Assembly (NCBI RefSeq): GCF_021347895.1
Contig: NC_067116.1
Coordinates: forward strand, 36,901,639 to 36,965,638
DNA length: 64,000 nt
Origin: Acanthochromis polyacanthus
Lineage: Eukaryota; Chordata; Actinopteri; Pomacentridae
Reading direction: 5' to 3'
Shown: positions 29,155 to 42,100 of the stretch, piece by piece
Layout: every line of letters starts with the position of its first letter
Numbering within the stretch: position 1 is the stretch's first letter
Translations under genes and position numbers: made by a program
The notes under the pieces: generated by a model
The model's input: only the letters and a program-made list of their open reading frames with translations
Database searches by the model: none
What the model was told of the DNA's origin: nothing

Positions 29155-30108
29155 ACCACAACACACAATGAAACACTGTGTGCCACTACCTTGATCTTGT
29201 TTTGCTTCAAGAATGTGATAAACATTGCTGAACGAATTTATTAGAATCATAAAAACGAGAAAACACAAATATTTTAGAAATCTGTCAAAATATTGTTTCA
29301 AACTAAAAATTGTATTATTTATTAGGCAAATAACAAACTGGAACAAATAAATAGTTCTTAGTCACATTTAACCAAAAAATCTCAACATTTAGTATGACCT
29401 CCTTTTTCCCTGATAACAGCTTGCATTCCTGTTGACATTGTTTTTATGGACTTTTCGGTCTTTTTTGTTGTTGAGTTCCAAATAGTTTCTTGCTCTTCCC
29501 AGAGACTTGCTTCAGATGAAACCTTTGTGCAATCTGTTTTGGAATTCAACAAATCCAAGATCTGTTCAATAAGAGCCAAGTCTAGACTATGACTTGGCCA
29601 GTCCATCAGTTCCAGTACTACTAATTCCTTTTTTTATTTGCTCAACTAGCCTCTGCACAGCTCTGAAGTATGCTTGAAGTGATTGTTTTCTTGGTATATG
29701 AACCCACGACCAATCAGGTAGGATTCCATGACGCACCAAGATGTTGTGCTGGACCTTCTTGTTTATGATACCAGGGATTTTAACTAATTTGTCCATGCCA
29801 TTTCTACAAATGGAACCTTGTACCATAATGATATCTCCAGTGTTTTTTCTACTGTGGGTGCAATGCATTAAAATATTCTCCAGCATTTTTTGCTTCCACA
29901 AACACGACGGTGCTGACTGAAGACTCCAAACATGGATTTGTGTGTCCAGAGTATCTTCTTCCAGTCATGTCCAGTTCAGTGTTTGTCCTCCCTGGCAAAT
30001 TTGAGGGATTTTTGGATGTTTATAGCTCTCAATCTTGACTTCTTCGCTGCTGTTCTTCCCTTTAAGCCTTGTTCCTTCAATCGTGTGCATGTGGTCATTC
30101 TGGAGACT
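29155..30108 (-). mobile_element. Old Tc1-like transposase relic downstream of paralogue B
   Basis: On the minus strand, 29606-29382 begins MDWPSHSLDLALIEQIL, a decayed form of the Tc1 block carrying the catalytic Glu, and ends GGHTKC. 29901-29587 reads an upstream portion (HCTHSRKNTGDI). Frames are broken and one catalytic block is missing. The shorter relic downstream of A is the same insertion. Confidence 0.65.
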
Positions 30109-30544
30109 GTAATAGTTTACTTGAGGTTCAGGCACAGGAAACGAGATTGAGAAGGGGTTGTGTAAAAGAAAGGCTTTAATTAGCAGAATAGAAAAGGAAT
30201 ATAGGATTACACATGTCAAACGGAAAACTACACTCATTTACAGGAACGGATTCTATGGATACAGACTAACTCAGGAGAGCCCCTGGAGGGCTGGCGGGGA
30301 AATATGGATACAATGAAAAACACTAAAACAAACTAACCCACGGAAGGTAATACCTAGGCAGGCAAGTAATACTAATAGTAACGACAGGCTCAGAAGAGTG
30401 ACAACACTCACTAGAAATACTCGAATCACAGAATCAAGTATTAACAATGAATCAATACTAACCTGGAAGCAATATAAACACTCGAGTTACAAAAACTACA
30501 CTAATCTGAGAATGTTACAATAAGACAAGATACCAAGAGAACAT

Positions 30545-32340
30545 AATCAGAATCAGAATCACTTTATTCATCCCCGAAGGGAAATTCAGTTGTCAGGGTT
30601 CTTATCTGTTTAATTTTGAATTGAATAGCCTGACTGCTGATGGCAAGACAGATTTCCTCAATCTTTCGGTCTTGCAGCGCAGGGATAGGAGCCGTCCACT
30701 AATGTTTCGTTGTTCATTGAGGCAGATGTGAAGTGGATGATCCATGTTTGTCAGAATGGCCTCCATCTTGCTCAGTGCCCGTCTTTCCACCTCATCCTCC
30801 AATGTGTTCAATCTGATTCCAACCACAGAGCCAGCTTTTTTAATCAGTTTGTTCAGACGCCTTGCATCCTTCTGTTTTATACTGCCTCCCCAGCAGACTG
30901 CAGCATAAAACAGGACACTTGCTACCACAGACTGACAAAACATCTGCAGCATCTTACTGCAGATGTCTAGTGATCAAAGTCTTCTGAGGCAATAAAGTCG
31001 GCTCTGGCCCTTTTTGTAGATGAAGTCTACGTTTGTAGACCAGTCCAACTTATTATCAAGGTGGACACCTAAATATTTATATGATGTCACCATCTCGACG
31101 TCCACGCCACAAGTGTTCACTGGCTGAAGAGGGGGTTTGGATCTGTGGAAATCGATGATCATTTCCTTTGTCTTTGAGGCGTTGAGTAGCTGGCAGTTTT
31201 TGTGACTCCAGTCACTGAAGACACTCATCAGATCTCTGTATTCAGCTTCATGTCCATTTCTGATACATGCCATGATAGCAGTGTCATCAGAGTATTTCTG
31301 AATGTGGCAGGACTCAGTGCTGTATTTGAAGTCAGATGTATACAGAGTGAACAGGAATGGAGCCAGGACTGTTCCTTGTGGAGCCCCAGTACTACTCATT
31401 AATGTCCCAGAAACACAGTTCCCCAGCCTGACAAACTGCAGCCTTCTTGTCAGGTAATTTGTAATCCATGAAACACAGGAAGGATCCACTCCCATCTCTG
31501 TGAGCTTGTCTTTGAGGATAGTGGGTTGGATGGAGTTGACTGCATTTGAAAAATCAAAGAACATTATTCTCACATAAACTCCAGGTTCCTCCAGATGAGA
31601 CAGGGCACGGTGAAGCATGAAGAGGATGGCATCATCCACTCCAATGTGTTCTTTGTATGCAAACTGCAAGGAATCGAGTTTGTCTTTGACCTCAAGCCTC
31701 AGGAGACGTAAAACCAGCCGCTCCAGAGTTTTCATGATGTGTGAGGTCAGAGCAATAGGTCTGTAGTTATTTAGTTCAGCCGGACATTTGATTTTTGGTA
31801 CTGGTACAATACAGGATGTTTTCCATAGAGCAGGCACCCGCCCCAGCTGTAGACTCAGGTTGAAGATCCTGTGGAGAGGTTGACACAGTTGTGCAGCACA
31901 GTCTTTAAGCAGCCTTGGACATACACCATCTGGGCCAGCTGCCTTCCCAGAGCAAAGTCTCTGAAACTCCAACATCACCCCTGTCTCTGTGACAGAGACA
32001 GATACAGATGCTGGAACGGAAGTGGCTGCAGCTGTGGAGACGTGTAGGAGACGGAGGAGAAGAAGGAGGAGCTATAGTGGGGATTTCCATATGCTGAGGA
32101 GAAGAAGGAGGAGTAGCAGTGGAAGTAGGTGTGTCCACAGTGTCAAATCTGTTAAAGAACAAGTTGAGTTCATCAGCTCTTTCTACATCACCCACTATTG
32201 GCTCCCTCCTCTTTTTATTGTTGTGTCCAGAGATGGTATTGATTCCTCTCCACACATCACGGATGTTACTGTGTTGAAAATTGCTCTATATCTTATTTTT
32301 GTATTCCATCTTTGCCACTTTCAGTCTCCTCTTCAACTCG
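30545..32340 (-). mobile_element. 5'-truncated LINE with reverse-transcriptase domain
   Basis: Three frame-shifted blocks on the minus strand form one ORF2-like region: 32255-31905 (linker, GDVERADELNLFFNRFD), 31978-30974 (reverse transcriptase, 334 residues) and 30952-30602 (C-terminal region). The RT block shows NNYRPIALTS, the first catalytic Asp in FFDFSNAVNSI, GAPQGTVLAP, and the YSDD box where FADD or YADD is usual. The 3' end has TTCCCTTCGGGGATGAATAA followed by GATTCT repeats, a typical fish LINE tail. No intact endonuclease domain is seen. CR1/L2-like group by motif; exact clade uncertain. Confidence 0.85.
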
Positions 32341-32960
32341 GAATAAACACACTTGAGGATCAGAAATAACAACTTGAAGGTCACACTAGTCTAGAATGCT
32401 CGGACTGGGACTTGGCTGAGTAATACGGAGGGGAATGGGGTCAGGAAAACCAGAGAGTCTTCTTTCCAAAATGACACAAGCTGGTTCAGCTGAAGAGGAC
32501 ATGATGTGCATCAAGTGGTGAGAATCACGGTTGTTGGAGGCTGCTGCAACAGGCTTGGGGGTGAGATGTAAGGGAAGGAGGTAGAGGGGGAGTAATGGAC
32601 CAGGTGAGTGATATCCAGAAGGGTAGGTGGACAAGGAGCGGTGGCTGGTTGGCGATGTGCAAGAGAGCCAGCAACTGCCAGGAAAACAGGTGATCCAGGA
32701 AGACGAAGAACAGGCTGAACACAAGCAGGTGGCAATTCAGACTGGATGGAAGCAAAACACAAATTACCAGAAGTTTTGGGAACCAGAGGCTGGATTGAAA
32801 GATGCATAGATCTGCTGATCGTTCACAGTCTGGCAACGAATAGTGAGTGGAGTCTGTCTTTATTGCAGCAGAGGTGAGTCTGATTGGCCAGGTTCCACCT
32901 GCTCATGCTTCTGCTGATTAGAATCACCTGCTGCTGCAGCCTCTGGGCCAAGCACACCTA

Positions 32961-34595
<1,635 letters not shown>

Positions 34596-34668
34596 TAGGA
34601 GAAACAGAAAAGGCAGGGGGAGGGGAGAGCGCTATCTGGAGCCCACAGTAGTGAACCTGACAATGACT

Positions 34669-36899
34669 TTCTCAAATTCTGATCTGGATGCATTAATCGC
34701 TCAACAGTGGTCTTCCTTCTGTCTCTACTACTTCAAATCTTGAGGTTTCTGACATCTTGGCACATCTTCCTTGGCACATTTTGTAAGTATAAGTTTCTAA
34801 AACATGAGTTCAAGGCATACTTGATCATCCTTGGAGAACGCTTTATGTCTTGTCCTGTTTGTCTCAAACCATTCAGCATCATGAAGTGCATTTATTCAGA
34901 CTCTTTCTGGTTCAGTTACTTCCGTACGTATCACCATTTCAGACAGAAGTGAGGAATTTCAAACTGAATTCACTTTTTTAGACCCAAATTTGAGCCAGCA
35001 CACTGGAAATCTCTGAGAAGTACAAAATTAATCAAGAATAACACACAACCACGAAAAAAAAAAATTTCTGTTCAGGAATGCAAGCGCATCTCAATCAAAA
35101 AATAACAATAATGACAACACTAGGTATATTTTAGCATTAAAGATATCCTTTTGATTAAAGAGCTTGCACACACTGGTGGATAAACCATTCGAGAAACAAA
35201 AAATATTTTGGTAAGCAGCAATACTGTTCATTTAGTGCGGTGGTGGCAAACACCTTACATTGGGTGGTGGTCTGATCAATTTAAGCACTCTATATTAGTA
35301 CATGTATATTTTTTCTTTTCTGTAGTGTAAATCTAACACAAATTGAAAAGATTTTCAGCCAATGGTCCTATTTAATAAACCATTATATTTTAAAGTAATT
35401 TTCTGTATTCAAAGGTCTTGTGAACATTTCAGTTCTTACCAGAAATCACAGCCCTGTATTCACCTTGAGAGGAGCACTTTTGCTTCCGTGGGGTTCCCTT
35501 TCATGTACATCTGCTGCAAATTGCTTTGGTAGAATATATTTATCTTTCTCTGTGCATGAATAAAATATATCTGAATCTGAGCCAGTGAGAAGATAATGTT
35601 TACTTAAGGACACAAGATGATCAAACAGGGTTCTGTAAACCAGCTTGATAGTCCGTTAGAACTTAAGAAACTTCTTGAAAGAGCAATGCAATGTCTTCAA
35701 GAACCAAAAACAGAGGTCCAGTTTCTTTTAAGCTCTTAGGATTACCATGACCTGGATGACTGAGTATCAATACACACATATTCAGCTGGATGTTGATGAA
35801 AATGTATGCAGCACATTTATTTTCACATTATGACATTACGTGAGCTTGTCTTCTAGAATCAAATGGTGGGACAATAAAGTAATTGAGTAATTAACAATAA
35901 TGTCATATTTTTAGTTTTTCCAATAAATTTTTAAATCATTGATACAGTCTTGTTGTGCCCTGTTTTACTTCTTTCATAGCCTAGCCGCGCTAGACAACCC
36001 ACGGCAACGAATTTAATTCCAGGGTCAACAACAAAAACGACAACAGTCGTTGAGCTCCATTAGCACCGACTCTGAATAATCTTTCTGTTAACATGTCTGT
36101 AATATACTTGAGCTTCACCCATTGACTGTATAAATAAGGCTTCACCGAACTACCGCATCCTCTGATTCCCGGTGCTCTAGGAACTCCGTCAGCCTATTCG
36201 TTGCGCTGATTGGTTGTATACCTACCCAATTGCTGCAGAGTGATTTGAAAGACAACCTTTTAGCCCGCCTCCCTCCCTGTCGAGAGTTCCTAGACCCTTG
36301 CGTCTTCAGAGCTGGGTCTAGCGCTGCTAGGCTACTTCTTTCACTCACCAGAAGTCTTCAGTTTCTGTCCCTGTTCTCAGCCTCCTGCCTGCCATACCCA
36401 CCTCACCGGCTCCCAAACACTTCACCTGTTCTCACTCTGCTAATTAGTGAATTTAAAAAAAAACCCTCACCCATTTAAGTTGCATAAAGGCTTAAAGTCA
36501 TGCATAACTAAGGGTGAGGCCTCATTGAGTGAAAGATGGGTGCCATCATAGGACAGTCCGTGGCCCAGAAATTTGACGTGCCTCACCTCCACTCAAGCTC
36601 CACCTCGTTGTTTACTTTTGCATTAGCAGAGATTTAGGAAGAGTCCTGTCTGACCAGATGTAGGCTGTGGGATCGTTCATTCAGTCAGTGCTTTTTACAG
36701 GAATTATTGATGCCATGCCCTTATTTTTAATGATGTTGAGAGAACAATCAAAACATAGTGAACAAGGTCAGGAGATGATTCACATCAGATCACGTTCTGA
36801 AGCAGTTACATTCAGGAACAGGGTAGTTTGTAATCATGGTTTTGAATTGACCCACAGGCACTGCAGTTCAAAATTTTACTTTTAGCTGTAAAATGTTTT
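34669..36899. other. Spacer between paralogues B and C
   Basis: A continuation of the duplicated downstream region (matches 20500-22330), then from about 36490 the shared upstream region of the next unit. Holds the 358-bp transposon at 35977-36334. No coding exon is supported. Confidence 0.6.
35977..36334. mobile_element. 358-bp non-autonomous transposon with 9-bp target duplication
   Basis: The ends TAGCCTAGCCGCGCTAGAC and (reverse complement of the right end) TAGCCTAGCAGCGCTAGAC form inverted repeats of about 19 bp. CTTCTTTCA flanks both sides (35968-35976 and 36335-36343). The paralogous spacer of A has the empty site with a single CTTCTTTCA at 22207-22215. Both ends also match the larger element at 48623-50475. 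Confidence 0.9.
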
Positions 36900-37393
36900 T
36901 GCTACAGGGGAAGCTGGAGAACCCACGCACAGACACAAAGAGACTGGCAGACAGGTGAATAAAGGAAAGAGTTTATTTAACAAGATAACTAAACTAGTAT
37001 GTAGATGGAGAGCTGGACTAGGGGAACAAAACTAAACCAAACTACTCAACACCCTACAAACAAACACTACGAATACAAAAAACGGAAGTCAACCAATACT
37101 AAACTGGATTAACAAAACTAAACTAAGGAGGGGTACTCACAGACATGTGAAAGGAGTGAACTAATTATTGCAGCTGATGAGCATTACTGTAATCAGCAAG
37201 GTGCAGGCAGGTGAGTGAAACAAGAGAGACTGACAGATGCAAACAGAGGGAGCCAGAGGGACAAGACAAGGAGAGAGAGACAACAGGGAGAGAGATGACA
37301 GAATGAGTGAAAGAAATGCAAGAGCGACAGATGACAAAGACAGGAAGAAGGAGAGACAAGGAGAAGAATAGGGCTAGAGCAGGGATCACAACA
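36900..37393 (-). mobile_element. Solo LTR upstream of paralogue C
   Basis: 494 bp, TGCTACAGGG...GATCACAACA (TG...CA ends), with GTTTT on both sides (36895-36899 and 37394-37398). The homologous uninterrupted sequence is present upstream of B (about 23060) and D (about 63560). On the minus strand it has an AATAAA signal near its 3' end. LTR-retrotransposon type. Confidence 0.8.
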
Positions 37394-37548
37394 GTTTTAG
37401 GAATGTGCATCGCAAAAACTAAAACATTTTTTAAGGTGCATGTGTGTGTGTGTTAGATCAGCAAATATCCTGTACACACAAGTCATTTATTTATTTATAG
37501 TGACTGATGGTATCGGGGACTTTGATCCTTCATTTCCACTATCGATGT

Positions 37549-38888
37549 TAAAGTCCGGCGGCCCGCGGGCGGGCCGTTTTTTTATCGGTATACGCTTTTT
37601 TAAAAATAGAAGGACACTGCAAACACGATTATACAAACACTATACACACATAGAAAGCTGAGATTCTCATGAATCCGCCGGTATAAACCACTTTCAGATG
37701 TGATTACCACAGCGGGTAATATAAACACATTTATCCAACAAACAACAAGTCATGTAAACGTGCACAGCTCACCTGTCGACGCAGTTTGGACGCTCGTTTC
37801 TGGTCATAAAAGAAGATAACCCACAAAAACTGGCCAGAACCCAAGCTTAGCCATCCAGAGGAAACAATCCAGTATAATACTTTGGCCAAAACATGTCTCG
37901 AAATAGGTAAAAAATCCAGAAAACGATCGGCTCCATGCGCGTGCACGCGGCGCGTGGTGGCGCTGTGCGTTTCATATTCACTGCATCTTTCTATTATAAC
38001 TTTATCATACACGGGTCCTATTTCCTTTGTTCGCGATTCAAAATGGATACTGAACGCTTCTCGACCGCTTCAAACCGGACTTCAACCAATCAGGTGACTC
38101 GTTTCCGCCTACTTCGGCGATATAGCCAACCATGGCCGAGTCTGACAGATATCGATTACATCACTTGATTGACTTGTTTCTCAGCAAATCACGCCGGAGG
38201 AAACGTTAGATTGACAGGCCTGGTAGCCAATGAGCTTGCTGAATGGCTTGAATATAAATCCCGCCTCTGCCAGCGGGTTTATATGATATTTCATTCGTGA
38301 GCTCCGGGCTCCACCTGCTGTTTCTCTGTATTCCTCTCAATCTGTTTGTGTGATCGACACTGAAGCCTATCTGAAGTGATTTTTTGAGTTCTTTATGAGT
38401 TTTTGGAATGAAAATAATGTGAAAATGAAGTGAAAATGAATTTATACCATTCTGTAAAGAGTGTGCACAGTGTATAAAGAGTGTATCCAACATTGACAGG
38501 GGCGGAGCATATCAGTACAAATACATGTGTGAAACACTCATTTCTTGTAGTATTGCTCTGAAATTTTGACCTGAACTATGTAAGACCCCAGGCTTTTGCA
38601 ATATTGTGTTTTCAAGCTCTTACAGTGCTGCCACACTGATTTTCAGGTGTTTTATTAGGGAAAAAATGTAGGCGAGAAAAAAATTCATCCTAATTCAGTG
38701 TGTGCCAACATGAAATACTCTGTGCCAGTAGCACCTAGAGTAATTCTGACTGCACTGGGTGAAAATTCAGGTTGTCAGCTTTCAAATGAGACCCCAACCA
38801 TGCATGTACTCCAAACAGTTCAAGAACAGCATTCAATTTACTTTCTGTAAATCTCAGTAGAAATTTCGGGCGGAAATTGCCCAAAAAA
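37549..38888 (-). mobile_element. 1.3-kb insertion upstream of C, related to the nested block at 49128-49690
   Basis: Relative to B (ATGTTTTAAAATTC at about 23232) and D, about 1.34 kb is inserted. It begins near GTCCGGCGGCCCGCGGGCGG. Read on the minus strand, 37600-38000 matches 49240-49600 on the plus strand (GGCGGATTCATGAGAATCT, GAGACATGTTTTGG). The termini fall in TTAA/A-rich sequence and no clear target duplication can be read. No convincing protein. Probably a non-autonomous DNA transposon. Confidence 0.55.
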
Positions 38889-39188
38889 AAATTGCTACAG
38901 GACACAACAACATTTCCCCCCCTAGCAGCCGACCACAATGAGAATTTCAAGTGTTACTGAGGATTTAGACTGCGTGGTAAGGAATTGGGGGAATTTTTTC
39001 AGTGTGTTTTTTATTTTGATGACAGTAGGCTATTTGTCTGCATGCAAGAACAAAGGTGAGGTGAAGTCACTTCAGTATGTATAACAGAATGGGCAGATTA
39101 AGAGAGACTGGGAGGAGTCAGTTCATTTCACTGAACAACTTAAAAGGAACGAGTTTTTATTTACACATAGCAGAGTTCAAACGAAGAA

Positions 39189-42100
39189 ATGGAGGCAATA
39201 CTCAGTGTTCTCGGCTTGGAGTGGGTAGATGGCAGAAGTTTATTAATATTTTTCTGTGTTTTTCTGCTGCTGGCTGATGTTTGGAAGAACAGAGTGCCGA
39301 ACAACTTCCCTCCTGGACCGTGGGCTCTGCCTTTTATTGGTGATCTGCATCGCATCCAACCTGCAAGACTTCATCTGCAGTTCACAGAGGTATGAATCTA
39401 TATGGTAATAAGAATAATAATAATAGTAATGCTATCAGAAAAGAAAGAGTCTGAGGCTTCAGAAACATCAAACAAACTGATGTAACCTGTTATTTTTCCC
39501 CAAAAATATCCTTCCTTCCGCGGAAGTTGGCGCTGCTGTGCTGGAGACATGGAGGAGGGTGTCTGCTGCATGGTGTGTGTTCTGTTTGTGTTTTTCGTCC
39601 TGCTTACCGCTTGTCAGCGGTGAACTAAATGCGCAGTGGATAAAGTTCGTGCTTTGAACTGTGTGGAGGTCCGAATGGGAGCCGCACCTGCTAGCAGTGG
39701 CATGTCTCGTGCTGTCAAGCCGGATAGCTCACTGCTTCGACAACGGGACTGTCTGCTCCGGGGGGCGAGTGTACAGCCGAACTGAACTGTTGGGTTTACT
39801 GGACCACGGAATTCTGCCACCGCCAGGCCTGTTGGACGACGTGCTGGGAAGTTGCTGCGACGCTGCCGACCGAGTCGTCGCCGAGGCGGGAGGCTCAGGA
39901 AGCGTGGGAAGAGGGGCGGAGTGAGGCAACGCACCCGAGGAGTCACCAAGCTGCCTCCAATGTTATGAAATCACTGGAGAAAACTGTTATGCAGGAGCTT
40001 CATATGGAGGTGGAGCCACATCTGGATCAATATCAGTTTGCATAGAAAATGAACTGGAGTGCAAGTGATGCCATTTTAACTGTAATACACCTGGTTTTAA
40101 TTATATACATAATGCTGAGTTTGCACAATGCACTTTTGTTTGTTTTTAACCAACCGTGATAATGTATTGTACTTTTATTTTTATTTATTTTTTGTTCTGG
40201 ATGTTATTTTCCCAAGATGTTTATTTTTATCTGGCTGTTATTTCATTGTGTGAGTGGTAAGCCTATGTGTTGTCTGTGCAGCAGATCCCTCTTCTCCCAA
40301 GGGAGACCAATAAAGACACCTTGACCTTGAAAATTATTGAATTATAAATTACTTTCTGCATTTTAGAAAAATAAATATTGAAGAAATGTTGTTTTAATTT
40401 TAATGCATTAAAAATGTAAAGGTTAAACTGTGAATTTAATCTCCTTCGGTTTTGGAGGCAAACAAAACAAGAAACGTCGAAAGGTCATATTTTCCAATTA
40501 ATTTGTGCCATTTTATTGGCAAATCAAACAACCAGTCTAAATAATATAACCAGCTGATCAATCAGTAATTAATACAGTTGACTTAACATGAATTAACAAA
40601 TTTGCTGCATTAAAATGTAAACATTGAAAGGTAAATTTAATCTCCATTGGCTGTGGAGGCAAATAAAACAAAAACGTCGAAAGGTCATATTTTTCCAATT
40701 AATTTGTGCCATTTTATTGGCAAATCAAACAACCTGAAAGTATAACAGCTGATCAATCAGTAATGAATACAGTTGTTATTTGCAGCACTTATCTGTATAT
40801 TTGGCCGTTACATAAATGCAAGCAGCTATGATTGGGTTCATTGAAGGGTTCAAATTCTGGCAGGAAGGATCTTATCTTGACTATTTTATTTTGACCATAT
40901 AATAATTCTGCATGATACTTGGGAAAAACAACTTTCTGACTGATGCATATTTTAACTTTTCTGCCGTTTATAGTGTGACCTGAAGGAATTAGGAAATTTT
41001 CTCCAGTTGACTGGAGTAACTCTATTTGGAAAGGAGACAAATAAATCCTGAATGATTGGATTGATTGTTTATCTTGTGTGTCACCTCCTGCAGCTGGTAG
41101 TGTTGATTTAAATGGTCAAATACATTTGTTGTGTTGCCTTGCAAAGTGGCAACAATTGCAACTCACTGCTGACGCAATACCTGGTTTAAGACAATGTCAT
41201 CCTTTCTATTTGAGTAAATAATGTTCTATCTGACAGATATCTCTGATTCTGACAAATAATGTTGCAATGATGTGGTGTGAGGTTCTCTCATAATGCACTT
41301 GAAAAACTGTGTTGAGAGAGAAGTTGGGGGTTGCAGTAATTTTCTAAAAACAGTCTTGGGCAGCTTTAATATCAGTTACATTTTATGTCATTTCTGAATT
41401 CAGTCATGAGCTGTTTTTTTTCTTTTACATGTCTTCATAGTGTGGGCCTGGATCTTTCTGCATGGAGTTTGCATGTTCTCCCTGTGCATGCGTGGGTTTT
41501 CTCCGGGTACTCCGGCTTCCTCCCACAGTCCAAAAATATGCTGAGGTTAATTGACTACTCTAAATTGCCCGTAGGTGTGAATGCGAGTGTGATTGTTCAT
41601 CTATGTATGTAGCCCTGTGACAGACTGGCGACCTGTCCTGGGTGTCCCCTGCCTTCGCCCAAGTCAGCTGGGATAGGCTCCAGCACCCCCCGCGACCCTA
41701 GTGAGGATAAAGCGGTATATAAAGGATGGATGGATGGATGTCTTCATAGTTCTTAGTTGTTCTCGTCAGACCATGTCATCTCAGTGTTGCATCACATATT
41801 GATCCATTGTGCACAAATAGAAGGAAATACAGATGTAAAATTAAGACATTTAAGTAGGACTTGACCTCACATGAGTCACCACAACATCAATCTGCTGTCT
41901 GTGTTCAGTTTGCAGAGAAATATGGAAACATCTTCAGCCTTCGTCTCTTTGGTGGAAGGGTTGTGATCTTAATGGTTACAAAACTGTGAAGGAAGCTCTG
42001 GTCCAACGAGGAGAAGACTATGTAGATCGTCCGCCTGTGCCCTTGTTTGATGAATTTGCTCGGAATAGAGGTGACGATAGTTGCATTTTGTTAAAAAAGT

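Noticed and set aside
32386..32836. Overlapping frames of 98-112 codons on the minus strand
   Set aside because: Low-complexity Ser/Pro/Leu translation of an LTR-like region with no domain.
39661..39924. 87-codon frame with signal-peptide-like start
   Set aside because: It lies in the GC-rich 5' part of a truncated LINE inserted in intron 1 of C and ends at the internal deletion.
40408..40765. Direct repeats considered as an array
   Set aside because: Only two diverged copies with no regular spacers; an intronic duplication in a vertebrate genome.
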